Source: a virus | DNA: 39,293 bases | Strand: one strand, 5' to 3' | Virus record (IMG/VR): IMGVR_UViG_3300037041_001315 | Coordinates: 1-39,293 of that record | In this document: positions 22,539 through 30,140 of the stretch, piece after piece | How positions within the stretch are numbered: position 1 is the stretch's first letter | Layout of the letters: each line of letters starts with the position of its first letter | Notes under the pieces: generated by a model | The model's input: the letters and a program-made list of their open reading frames with translations, nothing else | The model's database searches: none | Told to the model about the DNA's origin: nothing | Position numbers and translations under genes: made by a program

Positions 22539-22564
22539 CGGGGCGGTAACGCCCCGTTTTTTTT
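22539..22564 (+). terminator. Terminator-like hairpin directly before the DNA polymerase start
   Basis: CGGGGCG-GTAA-CGCCCCG (22539-22556) is a perfect 7-bp stem followed by eight T. The polymerase ATG is the next base. GGAGG (22534-22538) abuts the 5-prime side of the stem. It looks like an attenuator, but if read through, folding would bring GGAGG to an effective distance of about eight bases from the ATG. Confidence 0.85.
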
Positions 22565-24484
22565 ATGATCTTATGGATTGACCTCGAGTGCCAAGGCACT
22601 GCGGATTTAAAAACCGTGGGCGCTTACAACTACGCTCGCGACCCCGGAACTAACAGCCTCTGTTTTGCATGGGCAATTGATGATGGCGTGGTGCAGCTGT
22701 GGCGGCGCGGCGAGCCGATACCGCCCGCTGTGGCCGGGCACACCGGCCAGATACGCGCCCACAACGCCGCTTTCGAGCGGCTGATTTTTTGGTATGACTT
22801 GCAGTTAGATTTTAAGCCCGAGCAGTTTTACTGCACCGGTGCGCAAGCCCGCGCTAACTGCGCCCCTGGGGCACTGGCCGACGCCGGCCGGTTTCTCGGC
22901 GCGAAAATGCAAAAAGACCACGCAGGAGCGGCGCTACTACGCAAGTGCTGCCAACCACCCTTTGCCGGCACCGCGGCCGACTACACGGCGCTGGAGGAGT
23001 ACTGTCGGCAGGACGTGCGCGCTATGCGGGCAATGAGTCTTGCCCTGCGCGAGCTAACCGCCGATGAGCTAGCCGATTATCACGTTAACGAGGCGATTAA
23101 CGACCGCGGCATTTTAGTAGATGTGGCGCTGTGCGTTGCCGCGCAGGAGTACTCAAGCGCCGAGACTAATGCGATTGAGAACGAAGTGTGGGAGCTGACC
23201 AGTGGTGCGGTCAACGGTGTGCGCACACCGTCGCTGCGGGCGTGGGTGGCCGCCCAGCTAACCCCCGAGCAGCTACCGCTGATGGTTGTCAAGGGTGGGC
23301 GCGAGAGTATTGACAAGTCCGTACGTGCCGCTCTGCTGGCGTGTCCAGACTTAGCGGCTGACGCCCGCGCGGTGGTGCTGGCGGCTGACGCCCTGTGGGC
23401 GTCGTCAATTGCTAAGTTCGCGCGCTTAGGTGCGCTGGCTGATGTGGAGGACAGCCGCGTACGAGGCGCGTTCGTGTTCAGTGGCGGGGCGGCGACTGGC
23501 CGGTACGCTAGCTTTGGCGCGCAGGTGCATAACTTTGCGCGGCGGGTGGTGGCCGACCCTGACGCCACCCGCGCCGCGATGATTGGGAGGCTGCCGCTGG
23601 TGCCTGACCACGGCCCGCGAATTACCGATGTGCTGCGCGGGATGCTGCGGCCAGCACTGGTGCCCGCGCGGGGTAAGCTGTTCGTGACCGCTGACTGGTC
23701 AGCGATTGAGGGCCGCGTCAACCCGTGGCTTGCCGACACGCCGGCCGGCGAGGACAAGCTGGATGTGTTCCGCGCCGGGCAAGACCCTTACAAACGTAAC
23801 GCCGCGGCGACCTACGGGGTTGGCTACGACGCGGTGTCCGAGCAGCAACGCCAAGTCGGTAAGGTCCAAGAGCTGGCGCTGGGGTTCGGCGGCGGCGGTG
23901 GTGCGTTCGAGGCGATGGCGCGCGGCTACGGGGTCGTGATGAGCGAGGCCGAGGTCAAGGCCGCTATCCGCAAGTGGCGCGGGGCTAACCCGTGGGCGGT
24001 GGACTTTTGGAGCCAGCTTGAGTCGGCCTACCTTGCTGCCATGCGCCGGCCCGGCACGCATCAAGCCGCGGGGCGGATTACCTATTACTATGACGGCCGT
24101 CACCTTTGGTACGCACTGCCTAGCGGGCGGGTGTTGTGCTACCCGTATGCTGAGTTCGGCGAGGATGGCAGTGTTGAGTTTGCTAAAGCTGCGCTTAAGC
24201 CCGCAGCGAGTGCGGCACGTTGGCCGCGTGCGCGGCTGTGGCACGGGCTGGCGTGCGAGAACGTGACGCAGGCGTGTGCGGCCGACTTGCTGCGGCACGC
24301 GCTGCGGGCGGTGGCAGACACCGCCGTGATGCACGTTCACGACGAAATTGTTTTAGAGGTGCCGCGCCGCGACGCAGAGCGCGCGCGAGAGGCGCTGGTC
24401 CTTATCATGGAGACACCGCCCGCGTGGGGCGGTGGCCTACCCCTAGCAGCTACATCTAAGATTCGAACTTGCTTTGGCAAGTAG
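22565..24484 (+). CDS. Family A DNA polymerase with 3-5 exonuclease
   Basis: This 639-residue protein has exonuclease motif I at D6/E8 (IDLECQGT), a motif II-like AHNAAFERLIFWYDL, and motif III EEYCRQDVRAM. Polymerase motif A is TADWSAIEGR (D377), motif B is VGKVQELALGFGGGGGAF and motif C is VHDEIVLE (D593). The length and layout match the short phage-type polymerase without a 5-3 exonuclease. The start ATG has no close SD; GGAGG lies 26 bases upstream across a hairpin. It replicates the phage genome with the primase-helicase downstream. Confidence 0.95.
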   Translation: MILWIDLECQGTADLKTVGAYNYARDPGTNSLCFAWAIDDGVVQLWRRGEPIPPAVAGHTGQIRAHNAAFERLIFWYDLQLDFKPEQFYCTGAQARANCAPGALADAGRFLGAKMQKDHAGAALLRKCCQPPFAGTAADYTALEEYCRQDVRAMRAMSLALRELTADELADYHVNEAINDRGILVDVALCVAAQEYSSAETNAIENEVWELTSGAVNGVRTPSLRAWVAAQLTPEQLPLMVVKGGRESIDKSVRAALLACPDLAADARAVVLAADALWASSIAKFARLGALADVEDSRVRGAFVFSGGAATGRYASFGAQVHNFARRVVADPDATRAAMIGRLPLVPDHGPRITDVLRGMLRPALVPARGKLFVTADWSAIEGRVNPWLADTPAGEDKLDVFRAGQDPYKRNAAATYGVGYDAVSEQQRQVGKVQELALGFGGGGGAFEAMARGYGVVMSEAEVKAAIRKWRGANPWAVDFWSQLESAYLAAMRRPGTHQAAGRITYYYDGRHLWYALPSGRVLCYPYAEFGEDGSVEFAKAALKPAASAARWPRARLWHGLACENVTQACAADLLRHALRAVADTAVMHVHDEIVLEVPRRDAERAREALVLIMETPPAWGGGLPLAATSKIRTCFGK

Positions 24485-24492
24485 GAGGCTAC

Positions 24493-26811
24493 ATGGATTT
24501 CTTTGAGTTCTACGCGGGCTTGGCGCCCGAGGGCGAGACAGCCCTACTATTACGGCAAAAGCCCGTCCGGCCAGCCGCGACGCACGCTGACGGCTCGCCC
24601 AAATGCACGTTTATTCCGATGCTACCGACCGCACCGCGCGGCCCTAGCTGGTCGCTGTACGGCAACACGGGCAGTTTCATCATGGCCCGCTTCCCCGACG
24701 GCCGGCCGGTGGCCCAGTCTGCGTGCGTGGATTTCCCGCTGCTGCTGGTGCTGGATGACTGCGGCACGGATAAGGCGCCCATGCCGACCGTACCGCCGAC
24801 GTGGCTTATCGAGTCATCACCGGGTTCGTTCCAAGCCGGTTATGTGTTTGACACGGATGGCGTGCCCACCAAGGCGCAGTTTATTGCGCTGGTGCGGGCG
24901 CTGGCTGCTAAGGGCCTGACCGACCCCGGCGCTGGCGGTATCGTGCGCAACTTCCGAGTGCCCGGCTCGGTCAACCTTAAGCCCGGCCGCGACGGCTTTG
25001 CTGCGCGGCTAGTCGATTTTGAGCCAACGCGGGCGTTTACCTATGCAGCATTGTGCGCAGCATTCGACGTGCCGCCCAGTGCGGCCGGTGCGCCGGCTAA
25101 CCCGTGGCAGCCGCAGCACGCGCTGGCCGACGACGGCGGTGATGATGTGTGGGCGTGGCTGGGCGCGCAGGGGCTGATTATCTCGCGCCCTAACGCCGAG
25201 GGCTGGGCCGGCGTTGTCTGCCCTAACGCTGCCGAGCACACCGATGGCAACCCCGAGGGCCGCTACTCACCATCGCTGCGGTCGTACTGCTGCTTGCACG
25301 GGCACTGTGTGGACTTTCACTCGCGGGAGTTCTTGGCGTGGGTGGCGGGCGCTGGTGGCCCTGAGCGTGAGCAGGGGCTACGTGACGAGCTTTTGGCGCT
25401 TACCATGGCTACCGCCCTAGCTAGGTTGCCTACGGGCGTTGTGGAGGCTGTGAGCGCGGCTGAGGCGCTTGACGAGGTGCGCGAGCGTGAGCATGGGCGG
25501 ATTGAGCGGGCTGAGCTGCATCACACGTGGGCGTATGTCGTGGCCGATGACGGCTACTTCAACCTCGACGACCGCACGGAGATTAGTCGGCGGGCGTTCA
25601 ACGCGCTTTACGGCCACATCGAGTGCCGATCACCGCATGGCAAGCGTGCGCTTATCTCGGCATCAACTTGGTTCGACGCTTATCGCCAGCCGATGGACGG
25701 GCGAGCGCTGGCCGGCATCACTTATGCGCCCGGCGAGTCAGTGCTGGTCGAGCGGGGCGGCGAGGCTTATGGCAACCGATGGGTGGACGCCCGCTGCGGG
25801 CGGGTGACGGGCGCTGTGGGCGCTGGCCCGTGGCTAGAGCATGCTGAGACTGTATTGCCTAACGTGCGCGAGCTGGAGCACCTGCTGGACATTCTAGCGT
25901 TCAAGCTGCAGCACCCGCGCGTCAAGATTAACTGTGGTGTCCTGCTGGCTGGCGTGGCGGGCTGTGGCAAGGACTCGCTGATAGCGCCTTTCCTGCGCGC
26001 TGTGTGCGGTCCGGCGCAGCTTAACCGTGGGCTGGTGCAGAACGATGAGCTGTCGGCCCAGTGGGGCTATCACCTTGAGTGTGAGGTGCTCATCCTTAAC
26101 GAGCTTAAAGACCCTAACGGCGAGGCCCGCCGCGCGCTGGCTAACAAGCTTAAGCCGCTGCTAGCAGCGCCGCCCGAGTATCTCTCGATCAACCGCAAAG
26201 GCTTGCGCCCCTATGACGCGCTTAACCGACTGCTTGCGATTGCCTACTCCAACGAGCAGGTGCCGCTAGCTATCGATAGCAGCGACCGCCGCTGGTTCGC
26301 ACTGCGCTCGCCCGCCCAGCGTATGGAGCCGGCTGCCGCGGCCGCGCTGTGGGGCTGGTACGAGCACGGGGGTGGCTACGCCGCGGTCGCTGAGTACCTG
26401 TGGACCCGCGATGTGTCGGCGTTTATGCCAGGTGCGGCGCCGCCCAACACGGCTTACCGGCAGACGCTGGTTATTGAGGGACGTTCGACGGCTGAGGAAA
26501 TATTGGTGGACCTTATCGAGACTCGCGCGCCGCCGTTCACCCGCGGGGCCATCTGCGGCCCGTTTGCTGAGCTGTGCGCGAGCGTGCAGGCGCAGGGTGC
26601 GGCCGGCGCGCGGATACCCAAGGCGGCGCTACTGCATGCGTTGGCGGAGTGTGGCTGGATTGATTGCGGCGTAATTCACTCGCGCGACTTCCCCACTAAG
26701 CGCCAAGTCTACTGCGCGCCGGAGCTAGCAGACGAGCCAAAATCCGAAATAAGACGGCTCGCGGAGACTAAATCAGGTGGGGATGCGTTCGCCGGGCTAA
26801 GGATTGTGTAG
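24493..26811 (+). CDS. Primase-helicase (RepB-type primase plus SF3/DUF5906-type helicase)
   Basis: This 772-residue protein starts at ATG 24493 with TAGGAGG six bases upstream. The N-terminal half resembles the archaeo-eukaryotic/RepB primase fold: LLLVLDDCGTDKAP, SSPGSFQAGYVFD, GLTDPGAGGIVRNFRVPGS. A Cys/His cluster (about 240-275, CPNAAEH...CCLHGHC) may bind zinc. The C-terminal half has a Walker A (GVAGCGKDS, K493), a Walker B-like VLILNELKDPNGEARRALAN and SSDRRWFALRS, typical of phage SF3/D5-like helicases. The putative origin begins at its stop codon, so the protein may open it. Confidence 0.9.
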   Translation: MDFFEFYAGLAPEGETALLLRQKPVRPAATHADGSPKCTFIPMLPTAPRGPSWSLYGNTGSFIMARFPDGRPVAQSACVDFPLLLVLDDCGTDKAPMPTVPPTWLIESSPGSFQAGYVFDTDGVPTKAQFIALVRALAAKGLTDPGAGGIVRNFRVPGSVNLKPGRDGFAARLVDFEPTRAFTYAALCAAFDVPPSAAGAPANPWQPQHALADDGGDDVWAWLGAQGLIISRPNAEGWAGVVCPNAAEHTDGNPEGRYSPSLRSYCCLHGHCVDFHSREFLAWVAGAGGPEREQGLRDELLALTMATALARLPTGVVEAVSAAEALDEVREREHGRIERAELHHTWAYVVADDGYFNLDDRTEISRRAFNALYGHIECRSPHGKRALISASTWFDAYRQPMDGRALAGITYAPGESVLVERGGEAYGNRWVDARCGRVTGAVGAGPWLEHAETVLPNVRELEHLLDILAFKLQHPRVKINCGVLLAGVAGCGKDSLIAPFLRAVCGPAQLNRGLVQNDELSAQWGYHLECEVLILNELKDPNGEARRALANKLKPLLAAPPEYLSINRKGLRPYDALNRLLAIAYSNEQVPLAIDSSDRRWFALRSPAQRMEPAAAAALWGWYEHGGGYAAVAEYLWTRDVSAFMPGAAPPNTAYRQTLVIEGRSTAEEILVDLIETRAPPFTRGAICGPFAELCASVQAQGAAGARIPKAALLHALAECGWIDCGVIHSRDFPTKRQVYCAPELADEPKSEIRRLAETKSGGDAFAGLRIV

Positions 26812-27147
26812 TGGGTAGCGTGTGGGTGGCTGTGGGTGTGCTGATGGGTAGGTTTGTGGGTAGTACGCGCTGCCGCTAAGTTGTTGACTGGCGTATTGTT
26901 TCTGTGTTTGTGGGTAGTTTTAGATATATAGCTAGAAATTCTTAAGAACATAAATAGGTTAGTGGTTACTAACATAAATATACCTATAGGGGGTCCAGTT
27001 GCGCGAAGGCGCTAAAACTACCCACAAATCGCGAAAAACGGCTAAATGTTTAGGCGGTTCAGTGAGTTGCGTGTGGGTAGTTTTGAAATGCTGACTACCC
27101 CAAACCGCACACAACTACCCATAATCGAGGCTAAAACTACCCACAAA
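26811..27147 (+). other. Putative replication origin with phased GTGGGTAG iterons around an AT-rich core
   Basis: Eleven copies of GTGGGTAG or close variants occur here. Forward: 26811, 26822, 26832, 26844, 26856, 26910 and 27073. Reverse: 27018, 27095, 27115 and 27137. The first five are spaced 11, 10, 12 and 12 bases; the last three by 20 and 22, i.e. one and two helical turns. Three lie in the perfect 15-mer TTTGTGGGTAGTTTT or its complement (26907, 27014, 27133). The AT-rich stretch 26921-26995 between them holds GTTAGT-GGTT-ACTAAC (26958-26973). It directly follows the primase-helicase gene. No convincing gene is present. Confidence 0.75.
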
Positions 27148-27759
27148 TCTGACTCGGCGGGGCGGCGCATGCCGAAAGCATGCGGAAAGCACGCTGAACG
27201 GCGCGCACCGCGCGCCAACCGCCCGCCGCGGCGCAATTTGCAACCCAGTCCAAAATCCGGTACGCTCACACTTGAGCGTACTGCTCAACGCATGACCTGA
27301 CCCCCTCCGATTGTTAACATCGCTTTTTGCCTGATTGTTAACACTGCTGCCTAGCCGCAACGCTACCGGATAACAAACCGGATAGCTCACACACCGCGAC
27401 CCTCGCGCACCTAGCAACGGCAAGGGGTTAGGCCACCAGTGTGAGTGAGGTGGCGTCACTCACGCGCCGGTTCGCACATCTTTATGTGGGGATGGATGTG
27501 GGTACGACGGCGCATACCCCCGACGCGGCCATATGGCACGGGCATGCACGACGGATGCTGCATCCGCCATACCCCTACACCCTAGCCCGTAGCGCGGCGC
27601 TGTGACGTAGGCTGGGGGCTAGGCAGGGGTAGGCAGGGCGCAGCAGGCGTGAGCCGGTGTGCGTGGGCCGGTAGGCCCCCGGGTAGGGCCGACGGCAAAG
27701 GGCCTTTCGTTGTAGAGGGTCCGTACAAGATTTTTATTTTTTTTAAACCATAGACGGAA
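27148..27759. other. Gene-free structured region between origin and packaging genes
   Basis: No frame here has an SD, coupling or recognisable protein. Visible elements: direct repeat GATTGTTAACA (27309 and 27333); competing stems GCCACC/GGTGGC (27432-27454) and GTGAGTGA/TCACTCAC (27441-27463); CACAT-CTTT-ATGTG (27475-27488); CGGATGC-T-GCATCCG (27552-27566); GGGCC-GGTA-GGCCC (27665-27678); and a T-rich tract (27731-27744). It may carry a non-coding RNA, origin accessory sites or packaging signals. Confidence 0.5.
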
Positions 27760-27824
27760 CCATAAAGTTTATGGCGGGCGGCCATAAACTTGCTAGCGTA
27801 CTGCCACCCGCTTATATTTAACCA
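27760..27824 (+). promoter_or_regulatory. Promoter and palindromic operator before the small terminase gene
   Basis: TTGCTA (27790-27795), 17 bases, TATATT (27813-27818) is a good sigma-70-like promoter. The expected start of transcription is about 27825, the A of the ATG, so the message would be leaderless; no SD is present. Upstream, CCATAAA-G-TTTATGG (27760-27774) is a perfect palindrome, and another CCATAAA lies at 27782, just before the -35. A regulator may bind there to time late transcription. Confidence 0.6.
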
Positions 27825-28238
27825 ATGAGTATCCGCGCATTACCGTTGTCAGTTCGCGAGATCCGCGCGACCGAAAAGAACCTCGACGCGCTGTACGCTG
27901 CGGCGTACATGGGCTTGTCGGGCGACTCAATGGCGCTAGCCGCAGGGCTGCTGCCTGCGGAGTACCGCACGCTGGCGAGCATGGACCCGTTGGTCGAGCT
28001 AGCCGAGGCGAAGGCGCGCGCTGACGCTGAGCGTGCGCTAGCGGGCGTTGTGCAGGACGCGGCCCTAGGCGGCGATGCCAAGATGGCGCTGGAGCTGCTG
28101 CGGCATAAGTATGGGTGGGTGGCGAAGACGCACGTGCAGGTGGACGTAGCGCAACAGATCTCGATCATCTCGGCGCTCGATCTAGCTCAAACCCGTGTCA
28201 TTGAAGGAACCGCACGCCAATGCCTACCAACAACCTAG
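27825..28238 (+). CDS. Probable terminase small subunit
   Basis: This 137-residue protein has an N-terminal HTH-like region (ATEKNLDALYAAAYMGLSGD, SMALAAGLLPAEYRTLA), a central helix (AEAKARADAERALAGVVQDA) and the block GDAKMALELLRHKYGWVAK, followed by QISIISALDLAQTRVIEG. I associate this layout with phage small terminases, which recognise pac DNA and recruit the large subunit. It lies upstream of the large terminase, although two other genes now separate them. The start follows from the promoter at 27790. Confidence 0.65.
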   Translation: MSIRALPLSVREIRATEKNLDALYAAAYMGLSGDSMALAAGLLPAEYRTLASMDPLVELAEAKARADAERALAGVVQDAALGGDAKMALELLRHKYGWVAKTHVQVDVAQQISIISALDLAQTRVIEGTARQCLPTT

Positions 28239-29566
28239 CGCCAAAAACCAAAAACAAACTAGGCATTGCCAGTTCGATTCCGCCCAAAATGTCAGAGCGG
28301 TTTGGCAGTGCGGTGTTGCCCTATTTGCAAAGCGTGCAGGAGTTATTTCCGCCCACCAATCCTTACGGGCAGGCAACAAGCAATTTCCTGCTAGGCCAAG
28401 CCCCGCAAGCAGCCCAGCGAATGGCTGAGGGCTATCCCAATGTGCTGTTCGACACCCGCAACCCGCTAGGCGGCAATCGCATTGTTAATCCGGCGGCGCT
28501 GGACATGGCCGTAGCATTGCCGATTGGAACGGCGCTGAAGGGGGCTGGGCTGGCTGGTGGCGGGGTGGCTGCGACGTTTGCAGGCGTTGGCGCCAAGACT
28601 GCCAATAGGGAGGCGTTGTTGGTTGCCGAGAGGATGAAAGCCGCGGGTGCGCCGGATGAAGAGATCTACAAGGCGACCGGTTGGTTCTTTGGCAGTGCGG
28701 ATGGTAAGCCGAGGTTTGAGATAGACGATAGCGCCTCAATGTTCAATGCATCCGGAGCGCCCGGTTCTCGCGTTTCAAATGACTGGCCTCACGCCAGTAT
28801 GCCGGATGAAAATTACGGCCCAGCCGTTGGTCGCTATGCCATCATGGATCACCCGGCGCTGGAGAAAGCATACGGCAGCGTGGTGCCCAACACTTTTGTG
28901 CGCAACAAGAACACCTTATTTGGTGATGGGCCGCTAGGTTCGTTTGATCCCGCAACTGAATCCATCACCATGTACGCCCCGGCGAAGGCGCAAGACGCAC
29001 GATCCACCACCCTCCACGAACTCCAACACGCCATCCAGCAGCGCGAGGGGTTTGCTAGGGGTGGGAATCCTGAGGCGATGTACTATGAACATCAAGCAGC
29101 GGCAAATGAAAGACTTGCTGCTCTTAATAACAGGCTAGCAGAAATAGAAAAGTCTGATGCTAGCGGATTGAGAAGAGCGGCAAAACCGGGGTTTGAGGAT
29201 ATATATGCGGCTATAAAACGAGAAATTTATACTTTAACAAATACGCCTGTTGATTCGTTTGGACAATACCGACGCCTAGCCGGCGAAGCCGAAGCCCGCC
29301 TAACCCAGTCCCGCATGGACATGACTGGCGCAGAGCGCGCCGCGAGCTACCCGCCGGACATGTACGACGTGCCAGTGGGTGATCAGATCGTGCGGTATGG
29401 GGATGGGGCCGAGTCCCAAGCCATCGCCCGCTACCGTGAAGTCAAAGGGCCTAAGTCAGTGGTCAGAATGGAAGCAGCACTACGCACAGCCGGCGTGCCA
29501 CTGCCCAAGAACGAGCCAGTGGCGTACATTCAGGGTCTTGTCGATCGCGCGCATCGGAGGAATTAA
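28220..29566 (+). CDS. HExxH metallopeptidase-like protein, polyvalent-protein type
   Basis: This 448-residue protein has a zincin motif at H266-H270 in STTLHELQHAIQQREGFARG, resembling the metallopeptidase domains of large polyvalent proteins carried in virions. Residues 80-130 include a Gly/Ala-rich hydrophobic stretch (TALKGAGLAGGGVAATFAGV). A short coiled coil follows the motif (NERLAALNNRLAEIEKSD). GAAGGA lies 12 bases before ATG 28220; ATG 28289 (MSERFGSAVLPYL) is a possible later start. It overlaps the small terminase gene by 19 bases. Its place between the terminase genes is unusual. It may be packaged and injected; that is inference. Confidence 0.65.
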   Translation: MPTNNLAPKTKNKLGIASSIPPKMSERFGSAVLPYLQSVQELFPPTNPYGQATSNFLLGQAPQAAQRMAEGYPNVLFDTRNPLGGNRIVNPAALDMAVALPIGTALKGAGLAGGGVAATFAGVGAKTANREALLVAERMKAAGAPDEEIYKATGWFFGSADGKPRFEIDDSASMFNASGAPGSRVSNDWPHASMPDENYGPAVGRYAIMDHPALEKAYGSVVPNTFVRNKNTLFGDGPLGSFDPATESITMYAPAKAQDARSTTLHELQHAIQQREGFARGGNPEAMYYEHQAAANERLAALNNRLAEIEKSDASGLRRAAKPGFEDIYAAIKREIYTLTNTPVDSFGQYRRLAGEAEARLTQSRMDMTGAERAASYPPDMYDVPVGDQIVRYGDGAESQAIARYREVKGPKSVVRMEAALRTAGVPLPKNEPVAYIQGLVDRAHRRN

Positions 29567-29587
29567 GTGCTAAAGTATCGGAACCGA

Positions 29588-29605
29588 CTAGCGCGCAAAC
29601 GCTAG
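29588..29605 (+). other. Hairpin before the HNH gene
   Basis: CTAGCG-CGCAAA-CGCTAG is a perfect 6-bp inverted repeat in the gap between the HExxH gene and the HNH gene. No T-run follows. It could mark the edge of the inserted endonuclease gene or be an RNA stem controlling its translation. Confidence 0.4.
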
Positions 29606-29639
29606 CCGGCCCCTGCCCATCAACGAAGTGAGGTCGCTA

Positions 29640-30140
29640 ATGTCTGACAATATTTTAACCCAAGAACGCCTGAAAGAATTATTAAGTTACGACCCGGAGA
29701 CGGGTGTGTTTGTTCGTATAAAACAAACATCAAGCAATGCTTTGGTTGGCAATGTTGCTGGGAATACCAACAATAAAGGCTATCGAGGAATTCGCATTAA
29801 CGGAAAAATGTTTAAATTACACCGGCTAGCATGGCTTTACATGACCGGCACGTTTCCGCAAACCGACATTGACCATATTGACCGAAACCCGTCAAACAAC
29901 CGGTTTGCAAATTTGCGCGTTGTTACGCGCAGCGAAAACATGCAAAACACAAGCAAATATCTAAATAACACATCAGGCTTTAAAGGCGTTAGCTATGACA
30001 AATCCACAAGAAAATGGTACGCCTCAATAACGCTTAATACTGTTCAAAAAAACCTCGGCCGTTTTTCCACCCCCGAGGAAGCTAGCGCCGCCTACCTAGC
30101 TGCTCAAAAAATCTACCACCCAACCTGCCCCAGCCTCTAA
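29640..30140 (+). CDS. HNH homing endonuclease with AP2 DNA-binding domain
   Basis: This 166-residue protein starts at ATG 29640 with GAGG seven bases upstream. An N-terminal NUMOD-like part (LKELLSYDPETGVFVRIKQT) is followed by the HNH core HRLAWLYMTGTFPQ, DIDHIDRNPSNNRFANLRVV and TRSENMQN. A C-terminal AP2-like domain has SGFKGVSYDKSTRKWYASI and GRFSTPEEASAAYLAA. The gene is AT-richer than its neighbours, a sign of separate acquisition. It is a free-standing homing endonuclease placed right before the large terminase and ends exactly at its ATG. Confidence 0.92.
   Translation: MSDNILTQERLKELLSYDPETGVFVRIKQTSSNALVGNVAGNTNNKGYRGIRINGKMFKLHRLAWLYMTGTFPQTDIDHIDRNPSNNRFANLRVVTRSENMQNTSKYLNNTSGFKGVSYDKSTRKWYASITLNTVQKNLGRFSTPEEASAAYLAAQKIYHPTCPSL

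Noticed and set aside
27046-27300. An 84-codon + frame and several minus frames in the origin region
   Set aside because: They have no SD, run through the iterons and inverted repeats, and have low-complexity Arg/Pro-rich products; more likely chance frames.
27721-27745. T-rich tract as a rho-independent terminator
   Set aside because: No stable stem lies immediately before the T-run, so termination there is not supported.
28262-28285. A tRNA T-loop-like stretch (GTTCGATTCC)
   Set aside because: No matching acceptor, D or anticodon arms were found and it lies inside the HExxH coding frame. No integrase is present to suggest an att site.
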